This document shows, piece after piece, positions 11,141 to 22,059 of a stretch of 64,000 bases of DNA; position 1 is the stretch's first letter, and the number at the start of each line of letters is the position of its first letter. The stretch lies in NCBI GenBank assembly GCA_964019155.1, contig OZ025239.1:9226274-9290273 (forward strand), in the 5' to 3' direction. This DNA is from Osedax fenrisi. Taxonomy: Eukaryota > Annelida > Polychaeta > Sabellida > Siboglinidae. The notes beneath the pieces are model-generated. The model had not been told where the DNA came from and made no database searches. It saw only the letters and a program-made list of their open reading frames with translations. The position numbers were made by a program, and so were the translations under genes.

Positions 11141-12142
11141 GTTTTCCATTGATACCGAGTTTTTTTATATTTGTATTTTATTATTATGTTCTCTCCGTAG
11201 AAGCGAGTGACAGATACAGCCATATTTGTCGGTAAAACCATCGTGAAATGATTACACTAGACTGTATATATTATATATAAATGGTGCATGATGTATATGA
11301 TAGCTTTTGTTCATATGTATTCGATGTGAAACTATATTATTTAATAGGAATTCCTAGCATTAAGGCTGATATTATTAAAATTAGATTGCAAGCCAAGATT
11401 TAAAGTAGATTTCATATAGAGGCGTGGTATCCTATAGGCGTGGTTCATAGCCTTAACATTTGAAAAGTGTATGATGTTCTCAATAGTATATATTTCTCTG
11501 AATATTCGCCGCCACTTATGAATATTAAACACGATATCAACATGATAACAACGAGAACTTAACGCGCGATATTCTGATTATTTAATAATTGATAAATACA
11601 TTTCAAAGTTATACTTTAATTACATATACAATTTAATTGAAATATATTATATTTTATATATATGTTATTTTTTAAATATGAATAATTATTTATTAGATGT
11701 ATATGATTAATTGTTATATATTAAATACATACATATTATTCAAAGGACGTATCTTAAGCGACTAGAAATAGTATACATGAAGTTACATTATTAGGTGTCA
11801 TATGATATATAAAAATTATATGTGAAGAGTCTTATTAGGTGTATATGTGTCAATTGATTTTCCACGTGATATGTCAAGTAGAATTTCAAATAAAGTGTCA
11901 CAAAAATGTCATAGGAAATTTCTAATGAAGTATCAATTTGCGTATTAAATGACATAATAATAATATTTATTAGTAGAATTTTGTTGGTTTTCTGTTTCGT
12001 TTTCTATTTAATAATATTAATATAATCCTAAAGGCTTCACAATAATATAGCATATTTTTATTGTTGTCGCCAGTTTGTCAAATGAAGTATAAAATTACTT
12101 TTCAACAGAAGTGTCATTTGTAATATGTCAAGTGTCACTTAC
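11141..12142. other. Intron DNA of the SMB gene, no recognised element
   Basis: Mostly AT-rich. One minus-strand open frame at 11341-11532 (63 codons) is unlike any family I recognise and has no splice or codon support. The stretch 11820-12000 has several GTGTCA/AGTGTCA words but no clear tandem structure. Confidence 0.45.
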
Positions 12143-12344
12143 CTCTGTGAAGTCGTGATCAAGTCTACAATAGCGAGATGCATACGTGATGAACGCCTGC
12201 AGCCCGTCTCGGTTGTATATCATCATGGCGGTTTTGTTAGTTTTCGGTGACGCACACTTGTAGAGCAAGGTCACCGAGGTCACGTTAGAGGTCAGCAACG
12301 AATTAAGACTCACCCCTGTGTTGTCATTGCACAGCACGCAATAC
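12143..12344 (-). CDS. Exon 6 of SMB-domain gene
   Basis: A well-bordered exon: acceptor ACTTATCAG| and donor ACAGAG|GTAAGTG, close to the metazoan consensus. Phase 2 in, phase 0 out. Joined to exon 5 it completes the motif YRN-V-YCVLCNDN. It then reads TGVSLNSLLTSNVTSV, has a further Cys in LLYKCASP, two sequons (NVT, NKT), and ends YASRYCRLDHDFTE. The cysteine and sequon content says extracellular. The Y-x-N-x-YCxLC motif recalls the ectodomains of SMB-containing receptors of invertebrates; that is from memory and was not searched. Confidence 0.72.
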
Positions 12345-12396
12345 CTGATAAGTATGAGTATACTTTAATGTAATAATATATACGTATATTGTGTGT

Positions 12397-12456
<60 letters not shown>

Positions 12457-14109
12457 GATTTATGGTGAACAATTTGTAGATATATTGATTTATGTAATAT
12501 ACGCACTAAGTACTACATAACAAAAAACGCAAGCTGATATGGCTAAGGCTATGTAATTAGCAGAGCGTGACAAATGAAATGTGATTAATACGTAGATATA
12601 TCGATTTATGTTACGTAATACTTAGTGCAAATATAAAAATGACAATAACATTAACTTTTACATTCTATATTAATAATAACATTTATTATTATCTATATAT
12701 ACGATATAATATCGTATCTCCTATAGAGTTAAATCAACTGCTTTAAGTTCGGAATGGTTTAAGTACAGCTTCTTTCCTAGGTATAAGTGTTAGATATATA
12801 TATATAGATACAAAGTTATGAGTTAGAGATAGAGGTAATTATAGATGGTGAGAGAGCAGAATTAAAAGAGTTATAGAGATAATTATGGAAGACAACGTTT
12901 CCTACTAATACAATTCAAACGTAATATCAAATAAATCACTTGACTAATTTTAATATACTCAAATACAACACAATTTTCAATGAATTTACTAATGTTGTCT
13001 ATGAAAATACTGGCAACCTGATATACAAATTAAAACTAGAATTATAATTATAATCTTAAAATTACAGTATTTGTAAACAATATTAATATTCCACCATATT
13101 GAACTGATCTTTCCTTATATAAAAACTAGATCATTAAAATGTAGTTAATCTAATTTGAATCTCTTGATGTAATCCGAAATCAACGTATACATTACATGAC
13201 TGAATATATTGTAACTATCAGTATCTACGTTATAGGTTATATAATTTGTAACATATATAGGAATAATCTTCTATTAACGATAACAAAAATTTTTAAATTA
13301 TCAATGAAATAAAGCATGACATTTTTGCCTACATATAGATACATATTATATATGTATTATATGTTTTATGTTTACATTATATATTATTACTGTTATTTAC
13401 TGTATTTTAATGATGTATTTCAACTTAAGTTGAAAATAACAATATTATTGTTCTTTGCAAGCTACAAAACGTATAAATATCGCCTACTATATAGGGCGTT
13501 TATTATAAGGGGTCAAATTAGTCGAATAAATATTATTATATTAAATAATTTTAATATTAGTTTAAACTGGTATATACATTACATTTACATTTATAATAGA
13601 TAACATAGATATAAGATATATACTTCGTTTATAAATAAAATCAAATTTTATAACAGAATATTTGTTTATAAAAAGAATATAACATATCATATCGGTAAAT
13701 TTCCAAACTCAGCGGTAGTTCCAATAACGTTCGTTACATATATACCAATTAAGTCTATACCTTATTTATGTATTCCCTCATTCTAAAATTTAATATACAA
13801 TTAGTTAACATATAAAACTACATTATTCATTATTAAGGTATAATAAATGTAATATCATAAATAAATATACTATTATTTGTATTGTTATTATTACCCGTGG
13901 ATTAATACTTAGCTAATTCATGTTATGTAATACAATTATATTGGTACCAACATATCATATTATTAATATGCAATAATAAATCGATTGTGATAGTCTAGGT
14001 AATATATTTGTTTACAATATTTATATATCCTAGAGGGAATAATAATAAAAATTAGCATTTGTTATATGCTATCATAGATTTATAGTTTACATATATTGGT
14101 AATCACGCG
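12345..14109. other. Intron DNA with (TA)n
   Basis: A (TA)n tract lies at 12404-12446, close upstream of the exon 6 acceptor on the transcript strand. The remainder is AT-rich without recognised genes. Confidence 0.5.
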
Positions 14110-14186
14110 GTTTTTCTTCAACATACATGGTGACTTGATTTAGGAAACTTAAGATAGCCGACCATCACATATAAAGTATTATTTAA
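14110..14186 (+). repeat. Solo terminus of the 48.3-kb MITE family
   Basis: It matches the left terminus of the element at 48268-48563: TTCAACATACATGGTG, then TTAAGATAGCCGACCATCA, then ATATAAAGTATTATTTAATAAAATTAAA. Only one end is present. The next bases belong to the RTE-like LINE, so the copy is truncated or the LINE inserted into it. Confidence 0.6.
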
Positions 14187-14189
14187 TAA

Positions 14190-15446
14190 AATTAAAGCTT
14201 ACCTTGGCAGGTCGAGCTTGCTTGGTAATCCATGACATGATTTGTCCACCCTTCTCTATTCTCCATCGCTGTTTTCATCTGGTCTATCAAGATTCGTATC
14301 TTCTCTTAGTTGATCGATGTACGACGTACAATGTACGTCGACATAGTGATCTTTACTGGTCGTTCGCGTTTTCGTTTACCATGATATGGTTGCCAGAGTA
14401 TTAGATCGCTTGCCAGTTCATCTTAGCTTCTCCAACAGTGTCCGGAAAACCTTAATCTTTGCATTCATATTTATTTGTTGATTTTTGGTATACCACCATA
14501 TAGTTGTTCATTTGTTAGATGATCTCTCCAGGATGTATTTGTTACAGCACGAAGAATACGAGTGAGGCTCCGTCAATCTTCTTTTCTATCGATTGTGTTA
14601 AAGTCCATGTAACGGATCCGTAATTAAATACGGATTTAACTGCTGCTCTGAAAAAGTTTCTTTTGAGACCTTCACTTAATTTTGATATCCATATTTATTG
14701 CATGCTATTTAAAGCGGCCCATACTTTAGCGATTTTTATATTTATATCTCTTTCAGTTGACTTAATAAAACTTCCTAGATGTTTGAAGACCTCTACTCGT
14801 TTTATCATATTTCCGCCTATACTTTCCATATGTAGGTTATTGTTCTGGTTGAAATTAATGTATTCTATTTTATCAATATTGATGTTAAGTCCAATTTCTT
14901 TTGCGGCTAGTTCAATTTTCAGTAATAGAGTATTGACATCTTTTAATGTGTTACTTGTTAGGGCAATGTCGTCTGCGTAGTCTATGTCGGTAATTTGTTC
15001 TACGGGATATCGTCTGCTTCTTCTTTCAGTTAAAGTAAATCCGAGTTCTATATCATTGTCCAAAGATGTTTTTAGAATATAGTCGAGGCCGATTATAAAA
15101 ATAAATAGTGCTAGTGTATCTCCCTGTAACACTCCGGTAGTAATATCGAAGAAAGGTGTATCTACGTCTGGTGAACGTACCATTGATCGAGTGTTATTAT
15201 AGAGCATCATGATTGCGTTAACTGTTTCTTCAGGTATGCCATATTTTATAAGTATTTATTTCATCTTTTTGCGGTTTATTGTGTCAAATGCTTTTGAAAA
15301 ATAAATGAAGAGGATTGTTAGTGGTAGTTTTTTATCTTGTACTCCTTCTAATATTAGTCTTATGATCAGAATTTGTCCTGTCGTAGATCTATTTTTACGA
15401 AAACCATTTTGGTGTCGCCTTAGAATTAGGTCAATTTCTGGTCTAT
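14190..15446 (-). pseudogene. RTE-like LINE, 5'-truncated, nearly intact RT
   Basis: On the minus strand from 15440: HQNGFRKNRSTTGQI, LFIYFSKAFDTINR, then a stop (TAA), YGIPEETVNAIMMLYNNT, FFDITTGVLQGDTLALF, TDIDYADDIALTS and VFKHLGSFI, all RT landmarks in order. The C-terminal part (14660-14200) reads RNFFRAAVKSVFNYGS, LASDLILWQPYHGKRKRERP and ENREGWTNHVMDYQASSTCQG, with a few stops. It recalls a LINE type common in marine invertebrates; RTE or RTE-X is my best guess. The 5' end is cut at a (TA)n tract (15447-15464). A related, more decayed copy is at 52.9-53.6 kb. Confidence 0.8.
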
Positions 15447-15512
15447 ATATATATATATATATATGTTAATTGTGAAGTCTGAAAATATATCTATTAATGT
15501 AATATACATTTA

Positions 15513-15808
15513 TGTTGAATTGAATTTAATTCAATTCTGTAATTACGTAATGGATATATCTGCCTACATAAATTATTGTAGGCCTCACGCTCGGTTGATG
15601 TCATAGACATGTGTAGATATGTTGTATTCATTATCATCTATACATTTGTTATTCATTATTATGTTATATTTGTCATCGTCTGTCAATGTCGTATCGTTCG
15701 TTTCTTATAAAAGAAACTCCACTCGGTGAGATCGAGTCAATCTTGATTATGCGTCTCGTCGGTTATTTATTAATAAAGTTATATACAAACAAGATTCACT
15801 TTGTTACA
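15513..15808 (+). mobile_element. Possible solo LTR
   Basis: About 296 bp starting TGTTGAATTG and ending GTTACA, with a TATA box (TTATAAAAG at 15704-15712) and an AATAAA signal near 15772 at the spacing expected of an LTR promoter and terminator. No clear 4-6 bp target duplication is visible and no internal retroviral-type region is present, so this is inference. It would lie in the intron between exons 5 and 6. Confidence 0.35.
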
Positions 15809-15981
15809 TATATATTACCGTTACTTCACCCATTAAATTTCTATAGATATACGATATTCTTGGAAATATTATTAGCGATGTAATAATAGTAATAATAATT
15901 ACTATTTTCATTATTATTATGAATAATAATAGTAATAAGCGTTATAAGTTATATATAAATTATATAAGTTATATAAGTTAT

Positions 15982-16125
15982 ATTTAACCTACATAATTAT
16001 CTTACATCACCGTTCTGGATAGTATACACAATGTATTGTTATAACTTATAACAATACATTGTGTATACATAATGATAACAATAACTATCCAGAACGGTGA
16101 TGTAAGATAATTATGTAGGTTAAAT
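15982..16125. repeat. Nested inverted repeat (palindrome within palindrome)
   Basis: The outer arms 15982-16023 and 16084-16125 are 42-bp perfect reverse complements. Inside them GTATACACAATGTATTGTTA... (16022-16044) forms its own 23-bp inverted repeat with 16046-16068, with a 1-nt loop at 16045. A 15-nt unpaired stretch (16069-16083) breaks the symmetry. The element could be a small fold-back transposon or the scar of a palindrome-mediated rearrangement. Confidence 0.9.
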
Positions 16126-16232
16126 AGCTAAAGGATATCTATAAATAAATCTAATACCTAGCTATTGATAATAAGTGGTTATAAATGTGAGCTTTAACCA
16201 TAACAAGTGTCCAGTTTTAAAACAATTCTAAC

Positions 16233-16446
16233 ACGTTTCTGTAGAACATATCATCATAGTACATGACCGACTCCGTAAGAACCGTCCTATTGTAGTCCGT
16301 GCTTTGTTCGCAGTTCTCTATTGTCTGTCGGTCCGCGGTGGTATCGTGTCCACACGCGGTCACAGTTACGTAATGCTCTCCCGTGGGGTCCTTGTCGTAT
16401 CGTACCTTTAGACGACATGCGCGTAAGTCAATTGTTGTGAGTGACG
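16233..16446 (-). CDS. Exon 5 of SMB-domain gene
   Basis: Acceptor AATATAG| at 16447; the exon reads SLTTIDLRACRLKVRY, HYVTVTACGHDTTADRQ and ENCEQSTDYNRTVLTE, ending MFYRN plus two bases. Phase 1 in matches exon 4. The donor AACGT|GTTAGA leaves phase 2, which joins exon 6 to give YRN-V-YCVLC. That donor is weak, but it is the only one that keeps frame and restores the motif. Three Cys and one NRT sequon suggest an ectodomain. Confidence 0.68.
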
Positions 16447-16572
16447 CTATATTGTAACTAATTAACATGTAACTAATGTTATTGTATTCTTTCTATTATA
16501 TTATAATATATATATGTATATATATATGTATATATATGCGTTTATTTCATATATTTGTTATATTATATTGTA

Positions 16573-16830
16573 GAGTCTTTTTATCCCATCAACGTGGACG
16601 TAGATGAAGTTTTTACATATAACCATATGGCCTATAATACCCTTCGAAGCTGCTCTATTGTTAAAGCATCCATGGTTTAGTGAGAGCCGATCATTTTTAT
16701 ATTCATAATTTTATAATTTATAAATATTATTTAAGACCCATTGTATTGGTACGGATGAGATTTGAATACATATATGTGTACTACATATGTGTCTGACGCC
16801 TTAGTCTGTTGATCTACGCAATAAGGTGTA
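16573..16830 (-). mobile_element. tRNA-derived SINE, copy 2
   Basis: The reverse complement of the SINE at 58446. The tail side (TCCCATCAACGTGGACGTAGATGAAG) is at 16585-16610, the middle (CCCTTCGAAGCTGCTC) at 16640, CATCCATGG at 16667-16675, and the tRNA-like head (GACGCCTTAGTC...) ends near 16830. It is in the same orientation as the host gene, in its intron between exons 4 and 5. Confidence 0.65.
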
Positions 16831-16849
16831 GTAATATCAGTGCATGTGA

Positions 16850-17975
16850 AATTAATCACATTGTGACAAATAAAATGTTAAGACTTAGATATAAGTAAAG
16901 CATTGTTTTTTTTGTAATATTAATTATTGGATATATTCAAACCGCTCAAATGTTAACATGGCAGATATAAGAAATATAACATGGCAGAGATAGTCAACAA
17001 TTCCAATAAATGTATGCTTCTGAATATATAAAATTATTAATTTTTATTAAAATATTATAATTATATTCAAATATAATTGTTTTTCATTATTAAGAATTAT
17101 TACCATTTAAAAAAATCTATAAAAAAAAGAAAAACTCAATAATTTCCATTCTTTTAAAAATAATAAATTGTTAATGGCATATATTAGTTAAAGCTTTTAT
17201 CAGAATAAATTGTTTGTTTTTTATTTTTAATAATTATTATATAAATATCCAAAATTATTGATATTTTGTAGTAAACAATTTAAAAAATTAAAATTGAAAT
17301 TGTTAATAATATTTTTAATTTTTTTATTATGTTAATTGGTATGCTATTTAACAGTAACAAAAATTGACGATAAATGAGTCATTGGTAATATTTTGTGAAT
17401 AATGTTACTTAAATAATAAATAATAAATTTAAAAAATATAAAAAAATAGAAAATATTTCCTTATTACAGGTATAATATTTCCATTATTCATTGTAGTAAT
17501 TATAAAATACAAAATGTTGTAATATTTTAAATTAAAAATATTAAAAAAAAATACTAACTTAAATAAAAATATTACAAGTTAAAATATAGTTTTTAACAAT
17601 TTTAAACTCGTTGAGCATTACCAATATTAATATTATTCATTTTTTTATATTTTATTGATTTATTATATTAATTTAAATAGAAAATTATTATCGCAATACT
17701 TTCTTTGAATGTCACTCCACCTTACTATACAGGTAGTTACTTTAATGTAAAAATACATCATTAATAGTTGTATTTGCTATATTATTAAAACTGATGATAT
17801 TATTAGTTGTGCTATTGATGTATGTGTACTGTAGTTGTATACAACGGTATATGCATGTATTGTATAAATTGCGTTTACTAGGTAAGTATGAGAGACAGTG
17901 AATTATGGTGGAAGTAATAAGGTGATATATGCTATAAAGAGAGGGATATAGATATGGTAGATAGATACCTAGGAC
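16850..17975. other. AT-rich intron DNA
   Basis: Long A/T runs and no recognised element between SINE copy 2 and exon 4. Confidence 0.5.
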
Positions 17976-17979
17976 ATAC

Positions 17980-18142
17980 CCTTAACGATATCGAGGACAT
18001 GCCCTTGACTATATAGTATCGTAGCATACGCGTATGTAACCTGAGTATAACGCTGGCATTGTTTGGGTAGAACGCGACGTTTGCTGATAACTTGCAAGTA
18101 GTTGTCTGCAGTAAACGGGGACTCCTCTTGTAAACATTGCCA
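17980..18142 (-). CDS. Exon 4 of SMB-domain gene (end of SMB domain)
   Basis: Acceptor CACTACAG| at 18143. The exon begins WQC, which after exon 3 gives GDCCIDYE-WQC: this supplies the last cysteine of the SMB domain at its expected spacing. It continues LQEESPFTADNYLQVISKRR and KQCQRYTQVTYAYA. The donor AAGG|GTATGT (phase 1) fits exon 5. An earlier donor CAG|GTTACA (phase 0) would break the link to exon 5. A long CCA/CAC tract on the transcript strand lies directly upstream of the acceptor. Confidence 0.72.
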
Positions 18143-18260
18143 CTGTAGTGGTGATGATGGTTGAGGTGATGGTGGTGGTAGAGGTGATGGTAGAGGTTAT
18201 GGTGGTGGTGGTAGAGGTGGTGGTAGAGGTGGTGGTGGTGGTGGTGGTATTGGTGCACCA
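18143..18260. repeat. GGTGGT/GATGGT strand-asymmetric repeat at an exon edge
   Basis: About 115 bp of G, T and A with almost no C on the plus strand (ACCACC on the transcript strand). It abuts the acceptor of exon 4. Frames through it give poly-His/Tyr or poly-Val strings and are not genes. It could act as an extended pyrimidine/CA-rich splicing element, or simply be a minisatellite. Confidence 0.85.
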
Positions 18261-18560
18261 CTATAGTGTTGGTGATGGTGGTTATAACGTAATAGAAGAG
18301 AGAACATGTGTGGTAATACGCAGTCAGCTATATATAGACGTCACGTACTATACGTAAGTAGTAAACACTATGGGTCGCTGCCGATAGCGTACGAGGTGAT
18401 AGTGCATTTATAAATAAGAAATAAGTATTATACGTATGATCATATATATATGATCAAATTAATAATTAAATAAACAATTAATAATAACAATAAGCCTGAC
18501 GAGGGAGAATAGCGGGTGAATAACGCGGGGGTGGTGGGGCATATAGAAGTGCTCGCTTAC

Positions 18561-18652
18561 CTCGTAATCGATACAACAGTCTCCCATGCGCATGCATCGA
18601 GAGTCACAATAACACTCTGCTCTTTCCACCTTTGTCACGTTACCGCAATGAT
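18561..18652 (-). CDS. Exon 3 of SMB-domain gene (core of somatomedin-B domain)
   Basis: A 92-bp exon too short to show as a long open frame. Acceptor CATACAG| and donor TACGAG|GTAAGC are both strong. It reads HCGNVTKVERAECYCDSRC then MRMGDCCIDYE. The pattern C-x(n)-C-x-C-D-x2-C-x5-CC-x-D-Y-E is that of the somatomedin-B domain (vitronectin, ENPP family, and some invertebrate receptors), a small knot held by four disulfides. With exon 2 (CKNTC) and exon 4 (WQC) all eight cysteines are present. Phase 1 in and phase 0 out match both neighbours. One sequon (NVT). Confidence 0.85.
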
Positions 18653-18797
18653 CTGTATGCGTATGTGTGTACGTGTGTAGGTAAGCTGATATCAGCCTAC
18701 CTATAGCTCTCTAGTTTATAATCGTAACTCTTCCGACTGTCTGATATATCGTATTTATATCTACATCGTATTGCTCATAATACACATGTATAATAGC

Positions 18798-19575
18798 CCA
18801 GTATTCAAGATAAACTGAAGAAACTCATGCAAACTGCAGTTACACGAGTTAAACTGCAGTTAAACTGATCACATATAAACTGAGTTTTTAAATCTTGTGT
18901 TAAACTTTAGTTATTCTAGTCACGTATAACTGAAGTTTTATAGTGGGAGATAAAATGATTACATATAACCGAGTTACTTAAGTTATTACTTAAATTATAG
19001 GTATATTATTTTTTTAATATAGAAAGAATATAATATTACCTATACCTTTTATTTATTTTAATATATTGATTACATTTTTATTTATGTAAATTAATTATTA
19101 ATTATTATTTTAATTTTATATTTAAGTTAATATACTGCTTTAATTCTTAACATAATTATTTTTAAAACTAAATGTAATTAAAAATTATCATAAAATTATC
19201 ATAATATCATTCAATTGAAAGATTGAACTACAATTATAATCATAATTAAAATAATAATACTGTTAAAAATCATGTTAACCTAATTGCTCAATATTTAATA
19301 TACATTTATATATAACGATTAAATTTTGATTAGATATTGTATTCAATATTAAATGTTATTATTATTGAATTTAAGTTGTAAATCTAACTTAAATTAAACG
19401 ATAAAATATATTATAACCAGTTTAACTACAATTTAATCTTTAGTTTAATTACAGTTTAATCTTCAGTTTAACTACAGATTTATTTGAAGTTTAACTATAC
19501 TTTATCTGCAGTGCTACTTCAGTTGACAAAAAAATGAGCTTTGAATAAAGTGTAACTACAGCCTTGAATATTGAG
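18798..19575. mobile_element. MITE-like element with AGTTAAACT subterminal repeats
   Basis: The ends are GTATTCAAGATAAACTGAAG on the left and the complement of AATATTCAAGGCTGTAG on the right, a short terminal inverted repeat. Both subterminal regions are packed with the word AGTTAAACT/AGTTTAACT and variants, in opposite net orientation at the two ends (about 18815-18960 and 19420-19560). The interior is AT-rich with no transposase. Repeated subterminal words like these are transposase-binding sites in several DNA transposon superfamilies. Confidence 0.55.
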
Positions 19576-19794
19576 ACATATTATAGATATATGTTTCATT
19601 CGCATTATTTGACAAAGTTTCAATAATTTATATTAAACAATTGATACATATGTTGATACAAGTGATACCCGAGCATAGTTAAACTCTTATAGAACATAAC
19701 CGAGCCGAAATTATATTTTGTTTAAGTTAGATTTTTATTATAATTTTATATACTTACCATATTTTGTTAATGTTTCCTATACTCTGTGACTACT

Positions 19795-19875
19795 AATCAC
19801 TATCCCCTAGTTACTACCCCCTAGATACTATCTCTAGTCACAAACCCCCTAGTCACTACCCCTAGTCATTATCCC
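19795..19875. repeat. Degenerate CTAGTCACTACCCC tandem, G-runs on the gene strand
   Basis: About five imperfect units of CTAGTCACTACCCC. On the transcript strand this gives several runs of GGGG or GGGGG within 80 nt, beginning about 20 nt after the exon 2 donor. It could bind splicing factors or fold into a G-quadruplex. Confidence 0.6.
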
Positions 19876-19895
19876 ACCGTTAAACCACGGCTAAC

Positions 19896-20031
19896 CTAAA
19901 CACGTATTCTTGCAGGTGTTGTTGAACTGTATTCGTTCGTTCTGTTGCACTGACGAGCCTAGTGTACGTTGGCTTTCATCCACTTCCAATACTCCTACTT
20001 CTTCCGTATATCCCGTAGTCTGTATCTCCAC
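19896..20031 (-). CDS. Exon 2 of SMB-domain gene (start of SMB domain)
   Basis: The frame reads VEIQTTGYTEEVGVLEVDES, RTLGSSVQQNERIQ and FNNTCKNTCL and ends one base into a codon at donor TTTAG|GTTAGC. The single G joins AT of exon 3 to make Asp, giving CKNTC-LD-HCGN: the first two SMB cysteines with their standard CxxxC spacing. The acceptor used here is CACAAG|GTG at 20032, phase 0, which fits exon 1. An acceptor at 20051 (TAATAG|) is possible but out of phase with exon 1. Sequon NNT. Confidence 0.72.
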
Positions 20032-20099
20032 CTTGTGGTGCCTTGTCGAACTATTACATAATGTAGTATTGCGTAACGTATTGTATTTCGATTAATTCT

Positions 20100-21536
20100 A
20101 GTGATATGCAATGGTTTGGTATTGTATCGTATTATATATTAATAATATCAACAGTGATGTAACGCGACTATATAAACATTGCGAATAGAGTAACAGTTTA
20201 TGCGCACAGAGAAAGTACAGCGTTTCGCGTGCCATTTTATGCATAGTTTATTTCGTTTTAAATTTTACACTTTATAAGTATTTTACGCCGAGTAAAACGA
20301 CTTCTTGACTTTCTCTAAGTACAATTGTATTTAATCATAACTTATAATATTAATTACATATATACTATAAATAATTAGTTATATATGTATTACATATAGA
20401 ATATTTTATTATTATATTACACATGAAATATATAATTATGTATTTAATATTTTGTCTATATATATAATTTTATAAGAATTGTACCATACCATTTAGTTAC
20501 GTGTATACGTGTATAATATATACAAATATTTTACATTGTGCATTGTACATTATACATGCATACAACTAAGAATAACTTACAACATTCAAAGTGTTAAATT
20601 AACTTTCTATCGAGAATTCCATTCAAAATTGATCAAATCAAAACATACTTTATATAATTATGTAATATAATTGTTACATTTAATATCTTTTTTAAATATA
20701 TAAATTATAGTTTAAATTAATATTAATATGTGTACGTTTATGAAATGTCAAACCATAAATATTAATAATGATATAATTATATAAATGATTAGTCTATGTC
20801 TATAGATATAGACGAATTATGTATTGTATTTATTATCTATAGATCTATATATAGATATTATTTTGTTAAATTAATAATTAACCTAAATATAATTTAATAA
20901 AATTTATGTAATTATAGTGAACATTTACCCTTAATTTATTGAAATTATATTATATAATCAATTGTATTCTTATAAATAAGGTAAATAATGAGTAAATAAT
21001 GAATACACCTGATTCATATATGAATATATGATATGAACCTCATTATAAGGCACAGGTCGCCATAAAGAAATAAATTATGTATATTAATATTATATTATAA
21101 AATAATAAATATGATTAAATCAACTGTAACCACAATACAATCTAATTAGAACTAAAATTAATTTGTATATATTATTATTATATATATATAGTTTATAATT
21201 ATTAGGTTTGGAAATTTTCAAAAATTGTGCTCTATCGTTATCGAATCGTTCAACAAAAAATGATGTATCAGTATCGTATCGGTTCAAATGTAAATTACTT
21301 GTATCGTATAGTTAAAGAAATGATGTTTAATGATGAAATGGTGATTAGTATCGAATCGGTTCAAAATTAAAAATAATTGTATCGTATCAGTATCGCATCC
21401 TTTTTTAATTTAAATTTATTGTATCATGTCAGTAATACTGATTCAGTATCGCTTCGAATATATTTTAAATTTATTTCATATTAAGTGCATGTTTTTGTAT
21501 GAAAGTGTATACACACATTTGTGTTTATAATATGTG

Positions 21537-21573
<37 letters not shown>

Positions 21574-21853
21574 AGTGTATATATTTTTAAGTTATATGAA
21601 AATTTATATTTTTAATCTTTAAATTTGAATAGTATAAATAAGATAAACTATATGTTATTTTATGTAAAAACATAATAAACAACATATTTATTATTTTTAG
21701 ATAAAAATATTAGAATATTTAGATTATTTAAAATATACCATGACACAATAAACGATTTAATTTTTGTATTATTATACTTTAATCATAAACCAATAATATA
21801 AACTATGATATACATATATTAATATTAAACATTAAAATATATATTTCCGTTTT
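20100..21853. other. AT-rich intron DNA; decayed repeat at 21.2-21.4 kb
   Basis: No gene is seen. At 21200-21440 the words TATCGTATCGGTTC and TATCGAATCG recur several times. On the opposite strand GGGAATCGAACTTGAACTTC lies at 24960-24985. The outer sequences TTAGGTTTGGAAAT (21203) and the complement of the 24990 end (TTAGTGTTGGGAATC) resemble each other, so the two may be ends of one old hAT-like element. Confidence 0.35.
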
Positions 21854-22001
21854 CAATTGTTCTCAACCATAAGGATAATATACTTTTAAAAGCATTTATA
21901 TTATTTTATATTATTTTTTGAAATTGGCTCATGAACCACAAAATAAACCTAATGACCCAAATGTGGGTCATGACTCATGACCCATAGGTTGGGAATAACT
22001 G
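21854..22001. mobile_element. Short hAT-like MITE
   Basis: The left end CAATTGTTCTCAACCATAAG and the complement of the right end (CAGTTATTCCCAACCTATGG) form imperfect terminal inverted repeats of the kind CAGTGGTTCTCAACC known from hAT elements. About 150 bp, no coding sequence. An 8-bp target duplication could not be confirmed. Confidence 0.55.
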
Positions 22002-22059
22002 TTCTAGAGAGTGAGGGTGAAGTAATGTATATTTTAATGGTGGTGCCTTATTTACTATA

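Noticed and set aside
17932..18357. His/Tyr-rich and Val/Met-rich open frames around 18.2 kb
   Set aside because: They read the GGTGGT tract in the wrong frames; the real coding segment here is exon 4 in another frame.
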